Source: Spirodela intermedia (Eukaryota; Streptophyta; Magnoliopsida; Alismatales; Araceae). From it: a stretch of DNA of 64,000 bases. The first letter of the stretch is position 1, and every line of letters starts with the position of its first letter. Of this stretch, positions 20,954-32,590 are shown piece after piece. The notes below the pieces were generated by a model. The model was not told the origin of the DNA and made no database searches. It saw only the letters and a list, made by a program, of their open reading frames with translations. The stretch spans positions 5,001 to 69,000 of the forward strand of contig LR746271.1 in assembly GCA_902729315.2 (NCBI GenBank), written 5' to 3'. Position numbers and translations under genes: made by a program.

Positions 20954-21509
20954 AGAGGGAGGGAGTGGGAATGATAGATAAAACAAACACAAAAAGGGAG
21001 GGCAGTAGGGAGATGCACAGTTTGGGACGAAGGGAGAGTGGGAGGAGAGTGAGAGAACGAAAAAGAGGGATGAAGAGAGACGAAGAAAGGAAGGAAAAGA
21101 GAGAGAAGGGATTTTAATGCGACGCTTTCTCTCGGTTAGATTTTCGGAACTTATGTTTTTTAGTACGGTTTTATGTGAGTAAATCTTCTGTCCCTGTTTT
21201 AAAAAAAATGATTATTTTATTTTTTTATTTTGTTTTGGCTTGACATCTTTTCTTTGAACCTTTTCTTTCAAGATTTTTCTTTTGCAGTATAATAAGCTTA
21301 GAACTACCATGTACAACGGCGCTCCCAGCGTTTTCCGTCGCGCTTGTGCAGTCTCCCTCCTTCCCGGGGGAGAGGGAAGGGAGGGAAGGCAGAGGGAGAG
21401 AGGGGTGGGTGTTGGTCCGCGGCAGAAAACCTCCCACTCTCCCAGGACGCGCTACCCTGCCTTCCGGAAATCCCGATGCTCGCGTCGAACAACCGCGTCG
21501 AGGGTGGTA

Positions 21510-21712
21510 GGGCAACGACCCTGTGGGCAACCTGACGCTGGTGGAGGCCGCCCTGGAGGTGCTGAACGAGACGGACCCGTTTAAGAAGGCCAGAGCCGGG
21601 GAGGTCGCCGCCACCCGCTCGTCGCAGGGGGTGCACCTCTCGGCCCTATTGTGACGCCGACGCCAGCCATCTCCCGGTCCCGGACCGGCCCGCCAGGCTC
21701 CCCAGCATACCA
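21510..21712 (+). pseudogene. Fragment of a DUF455-type protein gene
   Basis: The plus strand reads NDPVGNLTLVEAALEVLNE followed by TDPFKKARAGEVAATRSSQG, then reaches a TGA near 21652. One base over, the next frame reads ASHLPVPDRPARLPSIPNS. The order (hydrophobic helix, DPF-KA, then a PDRPAR element) is that of DUF455 (ferritin-like) proteins of plants and bacteria. The frame break between the two halves and the absence of further exons point to a pseudogene fragment. Upstream sequence is GC-rich like a plant first exon. Confidence 0.4.
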
Positions 21713-23595
21713 AACTCTTTCATCTCTCCTGTTTCCAATCATTCATTTTCTCTCATGCTAAACTGCAGAGTTAGCAGTTACCGTCCCATTTAATGCTAAA
21801 ATTGGGGAAGGGCGGGAGCCTAGAAAGCCGGCAGGCCATTCTTCAGAGCCTCGTGTACATCGAGAGCTAGGCTATTGACCTATCATGGGTTAAGTATTCG
21901 CCCGACCGCACAACATGAGATTATCTTTTCCGTCGATATCTGTGGAAACAAGACATCTTCTTTTCCCCTCCAAGTCTCATTTTCTTCTGTGGTTGCGGGC
22001 TCTGGGAAGCAGGATGCGTAGGAACTTTTCACCGACTTCGTGAGGGTGGCCCAGGATGAATGTCGTCACTTTACATTGCTCGCGGCCCGGCTCCACGAAT
22101 TGGGGTCCGACGTGGATGATAGAAGAATGCGATAGTGAATGGTCATCGAAAAGACTATCTCCCGCAGAGGATCGCTTATGTCGGCCGATAGGATAAGAGA
22201 GAGAAGAATACACGAGAGAAGGGAAAGGAAGAGAGCATAATAATACGATAGATAATGGAAAGATGAAGAGAGGATCCAGGATATATCCTTCGCTAATACA
22301 GACCTAGTTGGTGATGCTCGGTCTCCCCTTTTACTTATAGGAAACCTCACAAAAGACCTCCCCCTGACCACTTGCACTGAGTCGTCATTTAACACTCTTC
22401 CGCTGTCTCATTTCGTTCCCACGTGCCCATTACGCGTGGCGTCTGTGTTCACGTTGCCTTAACTCCTGAATCTTCCAAGGCTGTTGTCGTCCCAGACGTG
22501 TGCCATAATTGCCAAACATTGACATGTAAACGTGGCGGTCAAGAAGCCTCCGTCGTTGGTGAGAAGTTCCCGTGAGGTTATCGTCACATTCACAGTGCAT
22601 AATGCCCTCAGGGTTCGACCGAAAAGACCCCTAAGGATTTATCGTCACATCTTGCAATAGAGCACTGTGTCCGTGAGATACGAAAAGTGTCCGAGTTGTG
22701 AGCTCCCTTGGGTTCTATTTCCCTCTTTCCTTCGGGGGAAAGAGCACTGTGTCAATAATCAGCAGATGATGATGACGATCTCTGTGGCGAGCCTATTCTC
22801 ATTTGTTGAGCATATTTAGGCGCATTAGGCGGTGAAGACGCCAGTAGGAAGAGGCGGACAGCGCCTTCCGCAGGAAAACAGTCGGATTGCAGTTAGGAAG
22901 GTCTATGGGTTCATGTGCTGTCATTTTGAACAGTTTCCACTCTGTTGGTAACTACACAGATTCTTTCTATGCTACCACAGGTGTGCTGGGCAGCATGCCG
23001 ACTGGGATAGAATGGATGCCTGATGCATATTAAAAAATAGGAATTAGAGGGTAATAATTTTTCACATTTTCATTCGCTCAATGTTTCCATGAATTTCCTA
23101 TCAAGAACCAGGCCCTGTTTCTTGTCATATCCAGCAATCATGTTGATCACAATCATATCCAGCAATGGTGTAGAAAGTTTGGTATCACTCTTGTCATTTC
23201 ATCAAAATGATCAAATTTTAAATATTTATAAACCAATAATTAAAATTAAAGTTTTGTGAATCCAAGTCATCCACAAAGATGATGATCAACCTCAATATCA
23301 TTTTTTTATTCCAACCATTTTCTTCAAAAAACAAATAATAAATAAAATATTTCTTCATATTTAATCTCCCTTAGTCTCTAATCATGTTGTCACCATGTTT
23401 TGAAATTTGGGACTTACAACTTTGATTTGTGCCCACGTTCAAAATTAATTGATGACTCAAGACATGAATTTTTTTGTAGAAAAAATGAAAGTGGAAATCA
23501 CAAAAATAAAAGAAAAATAAAGGATGATAAATAAAACTTAAATTGGGACAAATAGAGGATGAGAGCGGACATGCACCCACTTGTGGTAAAATGGA
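21713..23595. other. Gene-poor stretch, possible decayed LTR near 22.0-22.7 kb
   Basis: No gene recognised. On the minus strand, CCTATAAGTAAAAGGGG near 22337 looks like a TATA region of an LTR-type promoter within moderately GC-rich sequence. No LTR pair, primer-binding site or coding domain confirms this. From about 23000 on the sequence is AT-rich. Confidence 0.25.
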
Positions 23596-24350
23596 AAGAT
23601 GATTTGATTCGAATTCTCATAAAAACTAAGTAATATTTCGAAATGAATGGATTCAAACGATTCTAACAAAAGTAAACTTCACCATAAAAATTAAAATCGG
23701 GGAAATAACTAATAGAAAGGAAATTAAAACACAAGTTATCCACTGTCGAAGATGCCCACCCTGGCAGTGGAATGAGGGAAAAAGTTGACTCTAATTCTTG
23801 TGAAAGTCAAGTAATCAATCAAACTAAAGGAATTTGAATGATCATAATCAATTCAATGTTATCATAAAAATTAAAATCACAGAAAGAATCATAAAAAAAT
23901 TAAATATACACACAAACTTGTCCTATCTATCACCTAGGAACATAATATCATCATAGAATGTAAATTAAATTGGAAATTAATTGAAATAAGCGATAAAAAT
24001 GCAGATTCATAGGCTTAAACTAGTCTTTTATCTGTCACCTAGATCACGAAATAAACATAAAAGAAAATAAACTAAAATAAATTAAAACTGGAAATCAAAT
24101 TCACAAATGCCCTCAATTGCTCCACTCTTTTGTCATTCGAAAATAAAGTATCAAAAATTGAATAAAAAATATATTGAAAATGTCATAAATAAATAGATTT
24201 AAAGGCTCAATATTGTCATTTGGTTGTCACCGAGATGATAGAGTAAGAAAAAATAAAAATAAAATTCAGTCCAAAAAGGAAAAACAAATTTACAAACACT
24301 TTCATCATTCTATTTGTCTCGAATTGTCACTCAAAGATAACTCTGCCAGA
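23596..24350. repeat. Diverged tandem array, ~100-190 bp units
   Basis: Related phrases recur. CATAAAAATTAAAATC occurs near 23681 and 23864. Variants of TCTATCACCTAGG / TCTGTCACCTAGA / GGTTGTCACCGAG / TTGTCACTCAAAG occur near 23925, 24040, 24228 and 24327. Each of these is followed by AT-rich spacer. The units are strongly diverged and the period is uneven. Confidence 0.45.
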
Positions 24351-25605
24351 AAAGTTTGAAAATTCATTGACTTACATGCTCTTCTCTGTCTCAAGACCGC
24401 TCTCTACCATCCTCAAAAGCTCTTTTGGGATCGTTTCCCCATAAATCTCAATATCACCACAAAATGAGGATTTCTCCTCATTCATTTCACTAGTCAAAAT
24501 TATGAATGCTGGTGTATACATGGATGACATGACTTAAGATGTTGACTTATTTGTCTATTGTCTTATGTTAAGGCCCATAAATCCCTTCAAATGTCTTCTT
24601 GCTGATGTGGCCATAAATCACTACATTTTTTGCCACATTTTGATAATTTATAAATTACTAAAAATTTGTTAGAAAATTACTTCATAAATTCCTTGAAAAT
24701 TTTAAGAAAAATATATTTTCAAAATTCTAAATTCATGATTATTTTTTTTTCAATTTTCAAATAAGAATCAAGGTTATAAACCTTATGTTAGAGCATGAAT
24801 TAAAAATTATAAATATATTATTATTGCATAAATTATATAAACCATGAAATTCAATCATCACATAACTTCCAAAGTAGTTTTAACTTTCATAATTAGTATT
24901 TTAGATTGATTCATGCCATAATAATGTTAATTTACCTAGATTATTATATAAAAATAAAGCATTATCAAACTTTAAAATATAAATTTTGAGAGTATTATGG
25001 CATGGGTTCTTTGGGTTATTGTTTTTAACTCCTGATCACAAGAACCCAATGCATCCAAAGTGTGTTGCAAAATAAAGTAGCAAGAAGCTACGGACAATTT
25101 ATGCATATAGTTGGTTATATTTTCTCCTTGAAGTGCCTCTTTCTGATATGAATTTTTGACTTAAGCGATCCTTGTTCATAAAATATTTCATTATATTTGA
25201 GGCTGAAGTAATCAGAACCTCATTCTCTCTATGATAATTATTACATTAACCTGATTGTTATCACATTCTTATTTTTCTTATTTTCAAACCAAAGCTAAGA
25301 AGACATGCAACAGAGAAGGAGAATGGAACAATCCTCACAGAAATGTATGAGCAAAACGAGAATGGAATCCGCATGCAATAGATGCCTGATCTCCATTGAG
25401 AGTATGGATTTTGATGCCTATTTTCTTCCGGGTGATCGTAGTCATGGACGTTAGTGTTCCAAGGCTGGAACAGACGGTACTGCCACCGTCCAATCCAGCT
25501 ATTATGTTGGAGAAGAACCTTGATTGTCAGAGAGACCCCAACACTTGTCACCAGGCAAGAGAGATTCAGTGGACAGTGGACTGGGAAGACGGAGCCAGAA
25601 GAAGC
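24351..25605. other. AT-rich intergenic DNA, 3' flank of the PPR gene
   Basis: No coding features recognised. The part next to 25606 is probably 3' untranslated sequence of the minus-strand PPR gene. Confidence 0.4.
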
Positions 25606-27240
25606 TCACGCACAAACTTGGATACGACTGCTTCCCGGAGGCTTCCTTATGCCTCTCTTTCTCATACTCTGCCTCAATCTTAGGGCATCCTCCCACCTCC
25701 TTGCGGTCACATGCATGTTCGATAAGACAACCATGTGACCTCCAGCCCGGCCTGGGTTCAGCTCTATTAACCTGTCAACCACGCCACCGGCCAGCGTTTC
25801 GTCAATGCGGAGGCAACAGCTTTTCACCAGTGAGCCCCACACCACGTCGTTCGGTGGCATGGGCATCATCCCGATCAGCTCCCGAGCTTCTTCCAGGAGT
25901 CCCGCGCGGCTGAGCATGTCCACCAGGCACCCGTAGTGCTCGATCGCTGGGCGGAGGGAGCGGACTCCGGTCATGTGCTCAAAGCAACGGAGGCCCTCAT
26001 CGATCCTGCCCGTGTGATTGCACGCACATAGCACCGCGAGGAGGGTTACCCCGTCGGGCCGCTCCACTGCGGCGTCTGTCTTAGGCATTCGCCGGAAGAC
26101 GTCCATCACCTCTCCCGCGCGGCCGTGCGTCGCGAGACCCATCATCATTGTGTTCCACGAAACGGTGTCCCTCCGAGGCATCCCCGAGAAGACGCTGTAG
26201 GCTTCGTCAACCGCCCCGCACGTCGCATACATATGGATCAGAGAGTTATCCAGAGAGAGGAGGCCCCTCTCCCGCCAGGCCTGGTCTCTACTACGACCGC
26301 CCACGTACGCGTGGATCCTCCGGCCCAGGTCCAGGTTTCCCAATTGAGCGCAGGCAGACAGCACGGCGACCAGAGTCACCTCGTCTGCGCCAACGTTCGC
26401 CATCTGCATCTCCTCAAACAGAGCCAGAGCGCGTTCTGGCCGCCCGGTCTGGGCGCATCCCCCGATCATGGTTGTCCAGGTGAACGCGTCCTTCTCCGGC
26501 GTTGATCTGAAGAGCTGAAATGCAAGAGCGACATCCCTGCACCTCAGATGAGCCGCTATAATGACGTTCCAGGTCACAATATTTCTGTGGGGCATATCGT
26601 CGAAGACCCTGCGTGCCGAGATGATGGCATCCTCCTCCCATCCCGTAGCGGCCACTGCGTACATGTTCACCAGATTCGTCTGGACGAAGATGCTGGCGTC
26701 AAAGCCCGAGGACACGACGCTGGCGTGCACCTGCTTCCCTTCCCTCGAGAAGTGCGGCCTCGTGCAGGAGACAAGGAGGAACGAGTAAGTGTAGCTGTTG
26801 GGCTGCGGTAAGGCCGCCTCTGAAGCCACCACCCCCCGCGTTCGCATTGTACACCAGCGCTTATACAGCAGAAGGGATTTCTCAGGTTTGGCACTGCGGG
26901 AGTAGCCCCTTATGATCTGGTTGAGCACAGTGGTACTCGGCCTCTCCAACCACCGGACGACCCGCGAGGCCCGGGCAAGGTCCCCCGCGGCGATGCAGGA
27001 TGACAGAAGCTTGACAATGATGAAGTTCTTCTGCGAGAATCCGTTGATGACAACCTGCGCGTGGAGCTGGAGAAGCTGTACCGTGGTTCTGCAGCGCTGT
27101 AGCATATGAAACAGCCTCTTCTCCAGCTCCCTGGAAGGAAGAGGGAGAGCACCAGACGAGAGACACGGTCTTCTTGTTGCCCCATCCCATGAAAGGTAAG
27201 AGGAGGAAGCGGAGGAAGAGGAAAAAGAAGAAGAAGACAT
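25606..27240 (-). CDS. Pentatricopeptide repeat protein, PLS class, E subgroup
   Basis: Single-exon gene of 544 codons, typical of plant organelle RNA-binding PPR proteins (RNA editing or processing in plastids or mitochondria). The Ser/Arg-rich N-terminus (MSSSSFSSSSASSSY) fits an organelle transit peptide. PLS repeats run from about residue 45 to 430, with signatures such as RNIVTWNVIIAAHL, DAFTWTTMIGGCAQTG, DTVSWNTMMMGLATHG and a segment LSACAQLGNLDLGRRIHAYV. An E-type tail (NDVVWGSLVKSCC ... GGHMVVLSNMHVTARRWEDA ... KRGIRKPPGSSRIQVCA) ends the protein; no E+ or DYW domain follows. The ATG at 27240 is the first in frame; the frame is open further upstream only with non-ATG codons. The coding part is GC-rich against AT-rich flanks. 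The target RNA cannot be predicted from what is visible here. Confidence 0.92.
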   Translation of the reverse strand: MSSSSFSSSSASSSYLSWDGATRRPCLSSGALPLPSRELEKRLFHMLQRCRTTVQLLQLHAQVVINGFSQKNFIIVKLLSSCIAAGDLARASRVVRWLERPSTTVLNQIIRGYSRSAKPEKSLLLYKRWCTMRTRGVVASEAALPQPNSYTYSFLLVSCTRPHFSREGKQVHASVVSSGFDASIFVQTNLVNMYAVAATGWEEDAIISARRVFDDMPHRNIVTWNVIIAAHLRCRDVALAFQLFRSTPEKDAFTWTTMIGGCAQTGRPERALALFEEMQMANVGADEVTLVAVLSACAQLGNLDLGRRIHAYVGGRSRDQAWRERGLLSLDNSLIHMYATCGAVDEAYSVFSGMPRRDTVSWNTMMMGLATHGRAGEVMDVFRRMPKTDAAVERPDGVTLLAVLCACNHTGRIDEGLRCFEHMTGVRSLRPAIEHYGCLVDMLSRAGLLEEARELIGMMPMPPNDVVWGSLVKSCCLRIDETLAGGVVDRLIELNPGRAGGHMVVLSNMHVTARRWEDALRLRQSMRKRGIRKPPGSSRIQVCA

Positions 27241-28069
27241 GTCCCGCGGACAGTAGAGATGTGGAGAAAAGGAGGAACGAAACGCCCGCCGGCGAATCAA
27301 CCAAGATGAGGTCCCCCGAACCACCTTTCTAGCGAATGGACATGGATCCGTCAACAACCGCCCAAGGTCGTCTTCTTCTCTATCCGGTCGGCCCTTCTCT
27401 GCTATGGCTCGGGTGGTGCGTTCCCGCGGGTTTACGCGCTGTTCCGGTTGCGCGCGAGCTCATGAAGTTGAAGAGCAAACCAGGCTGAGGCAGCCGTCGG
27501 TGAGCAGACAGGTACAAGATCCTCATCACGAGAGACCGGCACTCGGGATGGGTCTGAGGACGACGGGCAGAGGTACCGGCGGCCGGGATTTGCAAATCAT
27601 TTGCTAGTGTCGACCTTTGGCGATCTCTGCCGTTCTTTTGTACGTCATGCTCACCCCAGCCCCCCCTCCCCACCGGCCCAACGCGAGCGTTAAGAAGGGT
27701 AAACCGTTGATTATTGGTTTCTGTTTTCGCAATCTACTTTATTTATGTACAGTTACGAATCACATCACATCGCATCCCAGAGATCAACATCCGTGGAAAG
27801 GTTCAAGAAGCCAGATCTACAAGCCTCCAGTTTCTGCACTCAGAGGCGAAAACCTGCTCTCTCGAAAACGCTTTGGCATCCAAGAAAGAGGAGGCATCTT
27901 GGTGTTTTAAGCGGGACCAGCGTTCCGCACGAGTGGTAGCAACTAAATTTCAGGACTCCGAAAGAAAGGACAACGATTGCTGAAATTTCCGCACAGTGGT
28001 ATTAGTGAGCCACAAAAAAAAAAAGAGTAAACCGCGGGTTTCCTGCAAAAAGTAAAATTTCATTGTTCT
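27241..28069. other. Upstream region of the PPR gene
   Basis: Moderately GC-rich next to the PPR start (its 5' UTR and promoter side), then AT-rich. No other gene recognised. Confidence 0.35.
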
Positions 28070-31037
28070 TTAACTGGAAACGTCGTCCAGCAAGAGAGTT
28101 GATGACGGCGTTGTTCGAATCCTCGTGTCGTGTATAACTTGGGGTATAAGAGGAGGGATGCCATGGACGAGGAGACGACTAAACAACGTCAGGGAGTTGT
28201 GAACAACAACAACGGCCTTCTGTGAGCATAGAAATCTATCCCAAATGAAAAGGTGGGCCCGAATTGTCTTACATCTCAGGAGACGTTCTGGGTGCCGTAC
28301 TTGTCGTCCCAGTATATGGTGATGATGGGGTCCAGCTGTTGTACGCTGACGCCCTGCAGACCAGTCGGGCATAATTAGAGCTCGAGGGTTGGCTCAGGCG
28401 AAGAGACTCTCGAAACCAAGGGGGGGGGGGGGGGAAGGAGGGGTCGCTCACCGGGCAAAGGTTGTGATTTATTGTATACCGCGTCTTCTGTAACTTTTGA
28501 TGGATGACCTAGACAAGCAAGCAACAGGTGTTATTGAGGATTCTGAAGTCGAAATGTGGAACTCCATGCTCACAGAATCAATGACATGATCGGACCAATT
28601 CAATTTTTCCCGTGTTCGAGAAAAACGCGGTTCCAATTTCCCCACATCTCAACGATGCCTTAGTAAACTTGACAACAGATAAGGAAAAATGGTAAGAAAT
28701 ATCGGACGATAAACATCCGCAGAAACTTTCCTAGCATGCGCCCGATGTTGTCAAGGAGAGTTCAAATTTGAAGCTTGCGTATCCTATCAGAATTCTCATA
28801 ATTGGAAAATTCCGGTGACAACGACAATCTACTAGAATTCGCTGCCACTCTGATGGCTACTATCTTACCCAGCCGAGGCAGGAGTGTACATGGAGGACAG
28901 AATGGAACCGTGTGGTGATTACCAGAAAATCAATAGCCTGCCTGATATGCTTCAATTCATCCCACGCAGAACCTGCGTACTGCAATTGTCCATTTTGCTC
29001 AGGAGAAAAAATATGCGCTAAATAGTAAAATCAACAATTCATAGATTCCTAACAAATCAAATAAGATAGGAGATGAATCTGGGTTTTCTATCATTCACAC
29101 TTTTGTATCTTTTACAATGACAACTCTCATCTATCTTTTCAAACCTGAAAAATATTCTTGTATTCATAACCGAGAAACTATAACATATAAATACAAACAG
29201 ACCATCCACGGGATAAAATTATAAGCAGTAACTTTATCAATGAAGTACCTCATCAGCTGCTTTGTAGCACCAATGCTCTAATTCTGCTAGCCCTGATTTA
29301 ACATATTCACAGTTGCTGAAGGAGCAGCACTCTCGGCTCAGCAGCAGGCTGTAATTGTCAAGCAAAGAGCATCAGTTTGACTGCTTGAAGCACAGTTCCC
29401 ATAATTAAACTGTTGCGAGAAAGATGTACCTATTGAATAGTTTGCACATTCATAAATGAAAATATCTGTGTGAACACTCTATAAGTAAAAAGGGAGGAAC
29501 CTGAGCATTAAGATAAATCAAAACATTTAGATACAGCTTCCAAGCTCAAGTTTCCAAGTTTGAAAGATCGCGGTTTGATTAAATTCGTCACTTTCACTTT
29601 CACGACATAATGGCTATACAAGGACAAGAAAAGAGACTACTGAGAATGAATGAGATCACCAGAGACCACTGACATGGTTTCCAGGATACTTCACAGACTC
29701 CTCACAATCCCTTGCCAGTGGGGAATCAAGTTTGCTGACCTGTTAGATTTGCAAGTGAGCTAACGGAACCTTTTACTGAAATTTCCCGTGATCTTCTTGA
29801 TGCCTGTCCATAAAAGCGAAAAGATGATGCGTTCATCAACTACCCTCTTGGCTAGGCAAGAAAATGATGCCGTGAAGAATACATTAAAAGATACAGGGAT
29901 ACCACCCTCTTGGCTAGCCAAAAGAATAAAACAAATGCATAGCAAAATTTCTTGATTACCCGGATACATAGGCCAAGTAAAGAATAAATATCTTTATTCA
30001 AAATTTCCCAAATCATTCCATATATCTTCTCCACAAATGCAGTAAGTTGATGCTTGAACAACAAAGCAAGATACATGGCTTCCACTTGCCATATATCAGT
30101 TCCGCCAGCAAAGGTCCCATTTAAGAAAGAAAGGCTCTCACCTGGAGGCACTCCGTCATGAATAAGAGTTACAAATTTGGGCACAAGCTATTATAAAATC
30201 GCAATGAGTTCTAACTTGAGTTGTTCTCCCAAACAAAGTCACTAATTTTTCATTGATTATGATCGACGGCGTTGAGGAGCCACTTGCTTTTAGGGTATGT
30301 TGCAGCAGCAAGAACAAAGTGGCGGTATTTGACAGTCAGTGGGGTAAGATATCATTGTTCTCCTGCGTATTCAGTGAAATAAATGGAAATTAAAGAATGC
30401 CTATGGTTTCAAAAGAAAATAGAAAGTAAATCCTGAGGTACATTCCTCAACATTATAGCCTATTGCCTGGACAATATGATCAAAAACACTAGTTCCCTTG
30501 ACTTCAAAGGGATCTCCATTGAAGAAGGCATTTGTTGATGATACAAGCAGAGATTGCTCTTCCCTGTGACAAGTCTAAATGTTGTGCAATACATTAGATC
30601 AACAGGTATTGATTCTTCTGGATACTAATAGAATTGGAAATATGCTACTTTCAGCAGACGTAATGAACGAAGTGATAAAGAAACAAGAAACTTTACAGCC
30701 AAACAGGAGGCTATCTTTACTTGAGTGATATTTTTGGTTTTTCCTCTCCCTAAGGAGGTTCCTTCAGGGTGGATCCAACTTCCATGCGAGTTCTAAAACA
30801 TGCATTTTCAGATGCTTATCTAACACAATGATAAGCATGCCACTTATGTTTTGCAGTCATAAAGCCCAATGGTGACTAACTGGAGTTAAAAATTCTGACC
30901 GAAATCCACTGACATGGTCTAAGAACCTGAAGTATTTATCAAGAACGTCCAGAAAGAAACTTATCAGGTGCCATAGACACAGCTTGTTGTCGGAAGACTT
31001 TACTTTCTGATTCTAAGTTTACAAGTTTCTCTTCTAG
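28070..31037 (-). pseudogene. Myosin XI tail (coiled-coil end + dilute/globular tail domain), 5'-truncated
   Basis: On the minus strand a series of exon-like blocks matches the cargo-binding tail of plant class XI myosins, in the right order. Block 1, 31037-30939: LEEKLVNLESESKVFRQQA (end of coiled coil), running into a TGA. Block 2, about 30560-30443: SFEV-type FEVKGTSVFDHIVQAIG. Block 3, about 30115-29957: ALLFKHQLTAFVEKIYGMI and SLLGLCIR. Block 4, 29350-29251: [19 protein letters not shown] and [14 protein letters not shown] with a GT donor. Block 5, about 28979-28923: YAGSAWDELKHIRQAIDFL. Block 6, 28354-28276: GVSVQQL...YWDDKYGTQNVS then TGA. Block 7, ending at 28070: PSSTLLLDDVSS then TAA. 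The motor, neck and most of the coil are absent; upstream is a Copia remnant and then another gene. In-frame stops and missing pieces indicate a non-functional duplicate fragment. A living gene would encode an actin motor for organelle movement. Confidence 0.8.
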
Positions 31038-31345
31038 TCAGTTTGGAAAACAAGAGAATTATGTAAGTAAGTTAAAAGAAACAAGGGTAATAGAGAGAAT
31101 ATTTAGATAAATACCAGTCCTATCTTAAAGCACCCAAATCTTTATCATTCTTAAGGATCAACCAATTCGCTCACAATGTCAGACAGTGACATCGGGTGAG
31201 GAAATCTGCCCGCAAATGTTCATAAAGAACCAAACGACATTGCAGATATAGATGCAAAAGAAACACCAACATGATTGAAGTTTACTGTCCCCTAAACAAA
31301 AGAAGACAATTGTGGGAAGAACGTTGAATTATGAGTTAGATTCCT

Positions 31346-31536
31346 TGTTGGGTAGTTTCCTACTTTGTCAGCTTCCTAGATTGTTAGTTTCCTAGTCGGC
31401 CAGTTTCATTAACGTAGGTAGTTTCCTTTTCTGTGCTCAGGGTAATTGTATATAACTAGAAATTGTTCTATAATTTGAGAAGAAGAAGAGATTTTTCCCT
31501 TGTATGGTTCAGTTTGTCCTTGTACGGTTTGCGTCA
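31346..31536 (+). mobile_element. Copia-type LTR (5' LTR, ~191 bp)
   Basis: The sequence starts TGTTGGGTAG and ends GCGTCA, with the canonical TG...CA ends, directly before a tRNA-Met primer-binding site. It contains the repeated phrase TAGTTTCCT and a TATA-like GTATATAACTAG at about 31447. No matching 3' LTR was found downstream in the window. Confidence 0.7.
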
Positions 31537-31549
31537 TGGTATCAGAGCC
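31537..31549 (+). other. Retrotransposon primer-binding site
   Basis: TGGTATCAGAGCC is the usual binding site for initiator tRNA-Met in plant Copia elements. It lies immediately after the LTR end. Confidence 0.85.
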
Positions 31550-31984
31550 TAGGCTTGTAAATTTGGGAATTTTTCCTGTGGTCTTCATCGTAGTTTTCCA
31601 GGTCAGCTTTAATTTCAAACAAACTCCTGATTATTGTCCTTCATTACCGATTCTCTCCGCCTTAAACATCAGCATTCTTTTTGCTGCCATAGCTACCAGT
31701 TTTTTCTACAGATTTCAAACCGTCGTCCGTATGGTCCCACGCCTTACAGATGTGAGAGGTTGTAGAAACGATCACAATAATACAATCGGAAGAATATGTA
31801 CAGTTGGGGTCACTACTAAAGCTCTTTCCACGTTCTTGTTTATTAAGTGAATTGAATAATTGAAGGAATTCCATTTGCTCAATGTATTATTACCAATGAA
31901 CCGCCCCCTTCGAATTCAGGTAACATGTCCCGGATCTCTCGGAGGGCATTATTTTTGGAGGTTTCAACAATCCTAAGAGTTGCA

Positions 31985-32590
31985 AAATTTTCAGGCTGCA
32001 CTTGCGCCGGATGGAAAACATCACCTCAAGTGGTCCAAACTAGTTTGCACTGTGCTGAAAGGGAAAGGAAATATCAGCCATCTCACAAGTAGAGAGCTAA
32101 AACCAGGGGATCCTCAGTTTGAGGCATGGGATGAGGAAGATTTCAACGTTATGGCGTTATTTATGGAATTCTATGGCACCTGAGATTAGTGGCACATGTA
32201 TGTTCTTGGCTACTGCCAAGGACATCTGGGATGTAATCCAGCAGAGTTATTCCAATGCTAGAGACGTGGCTCAAGTATATGAAGTTAACTTGAAGACGCT
32301 TGCTGCTAAACAAGGAAGTAAGACAGTTACAAAATATGCTAATCAATTGAAAGTCCTGTGACAAGAACTTGACCATTATAAGGTGATTAAAACCAAATGT
32401 CCAAAGGATGCAGCTATTCTGAAGGATTCCATTGAGCAAGAAACATAAAATGAATTTGATCAAGCGAGAATTAAGACTTCTGGTGAACAAGAGATTCTGT
32501 ACTTTAATGAGATAGCGGCACTGGTTTGAGGAGAGGAAAGAAGAAAAGAATTGATGCTGGAACCACAAAGTATGTACAGGTTTTGGTAGC
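31985..32590 (+). pseudogene. Copia gag remnant
   Basis: Plus-strand frames match the gag-type domain of plant Copia elements: WSKLVCTVLKGKGNISHLT, GDPQFEAWDEEDF, then one frame over APEISGTCMFLATAKDIWDV, QVYEVNLKTLAAKQGSKTVT and YANQLKVL before a TGA where a Trp is expected (TGACAAGAACTT at 32359). Beyond it are QELDHYKVIKTKCPKDAAIL, another stop and FNEIAALV. At least one frameshift (about 32155) and several stops make it non-functional. Protease, integrase and RT are absent, so only the 5' part of the element remains. Confidence 0.8.

Noticed and set aside
22000-22700. Possible Gypsy-type LTR on the minus strand
   Set aside because: Only a TATA-like CCTATAAGTAAAAGG was seen; no paired LTR, primer-binding site or coding domain.
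27241-27357. Upstream extension of the PPR protein to 27357
   Set aside because: The codon there is TTG; the first in-frame ATG is at 27240.
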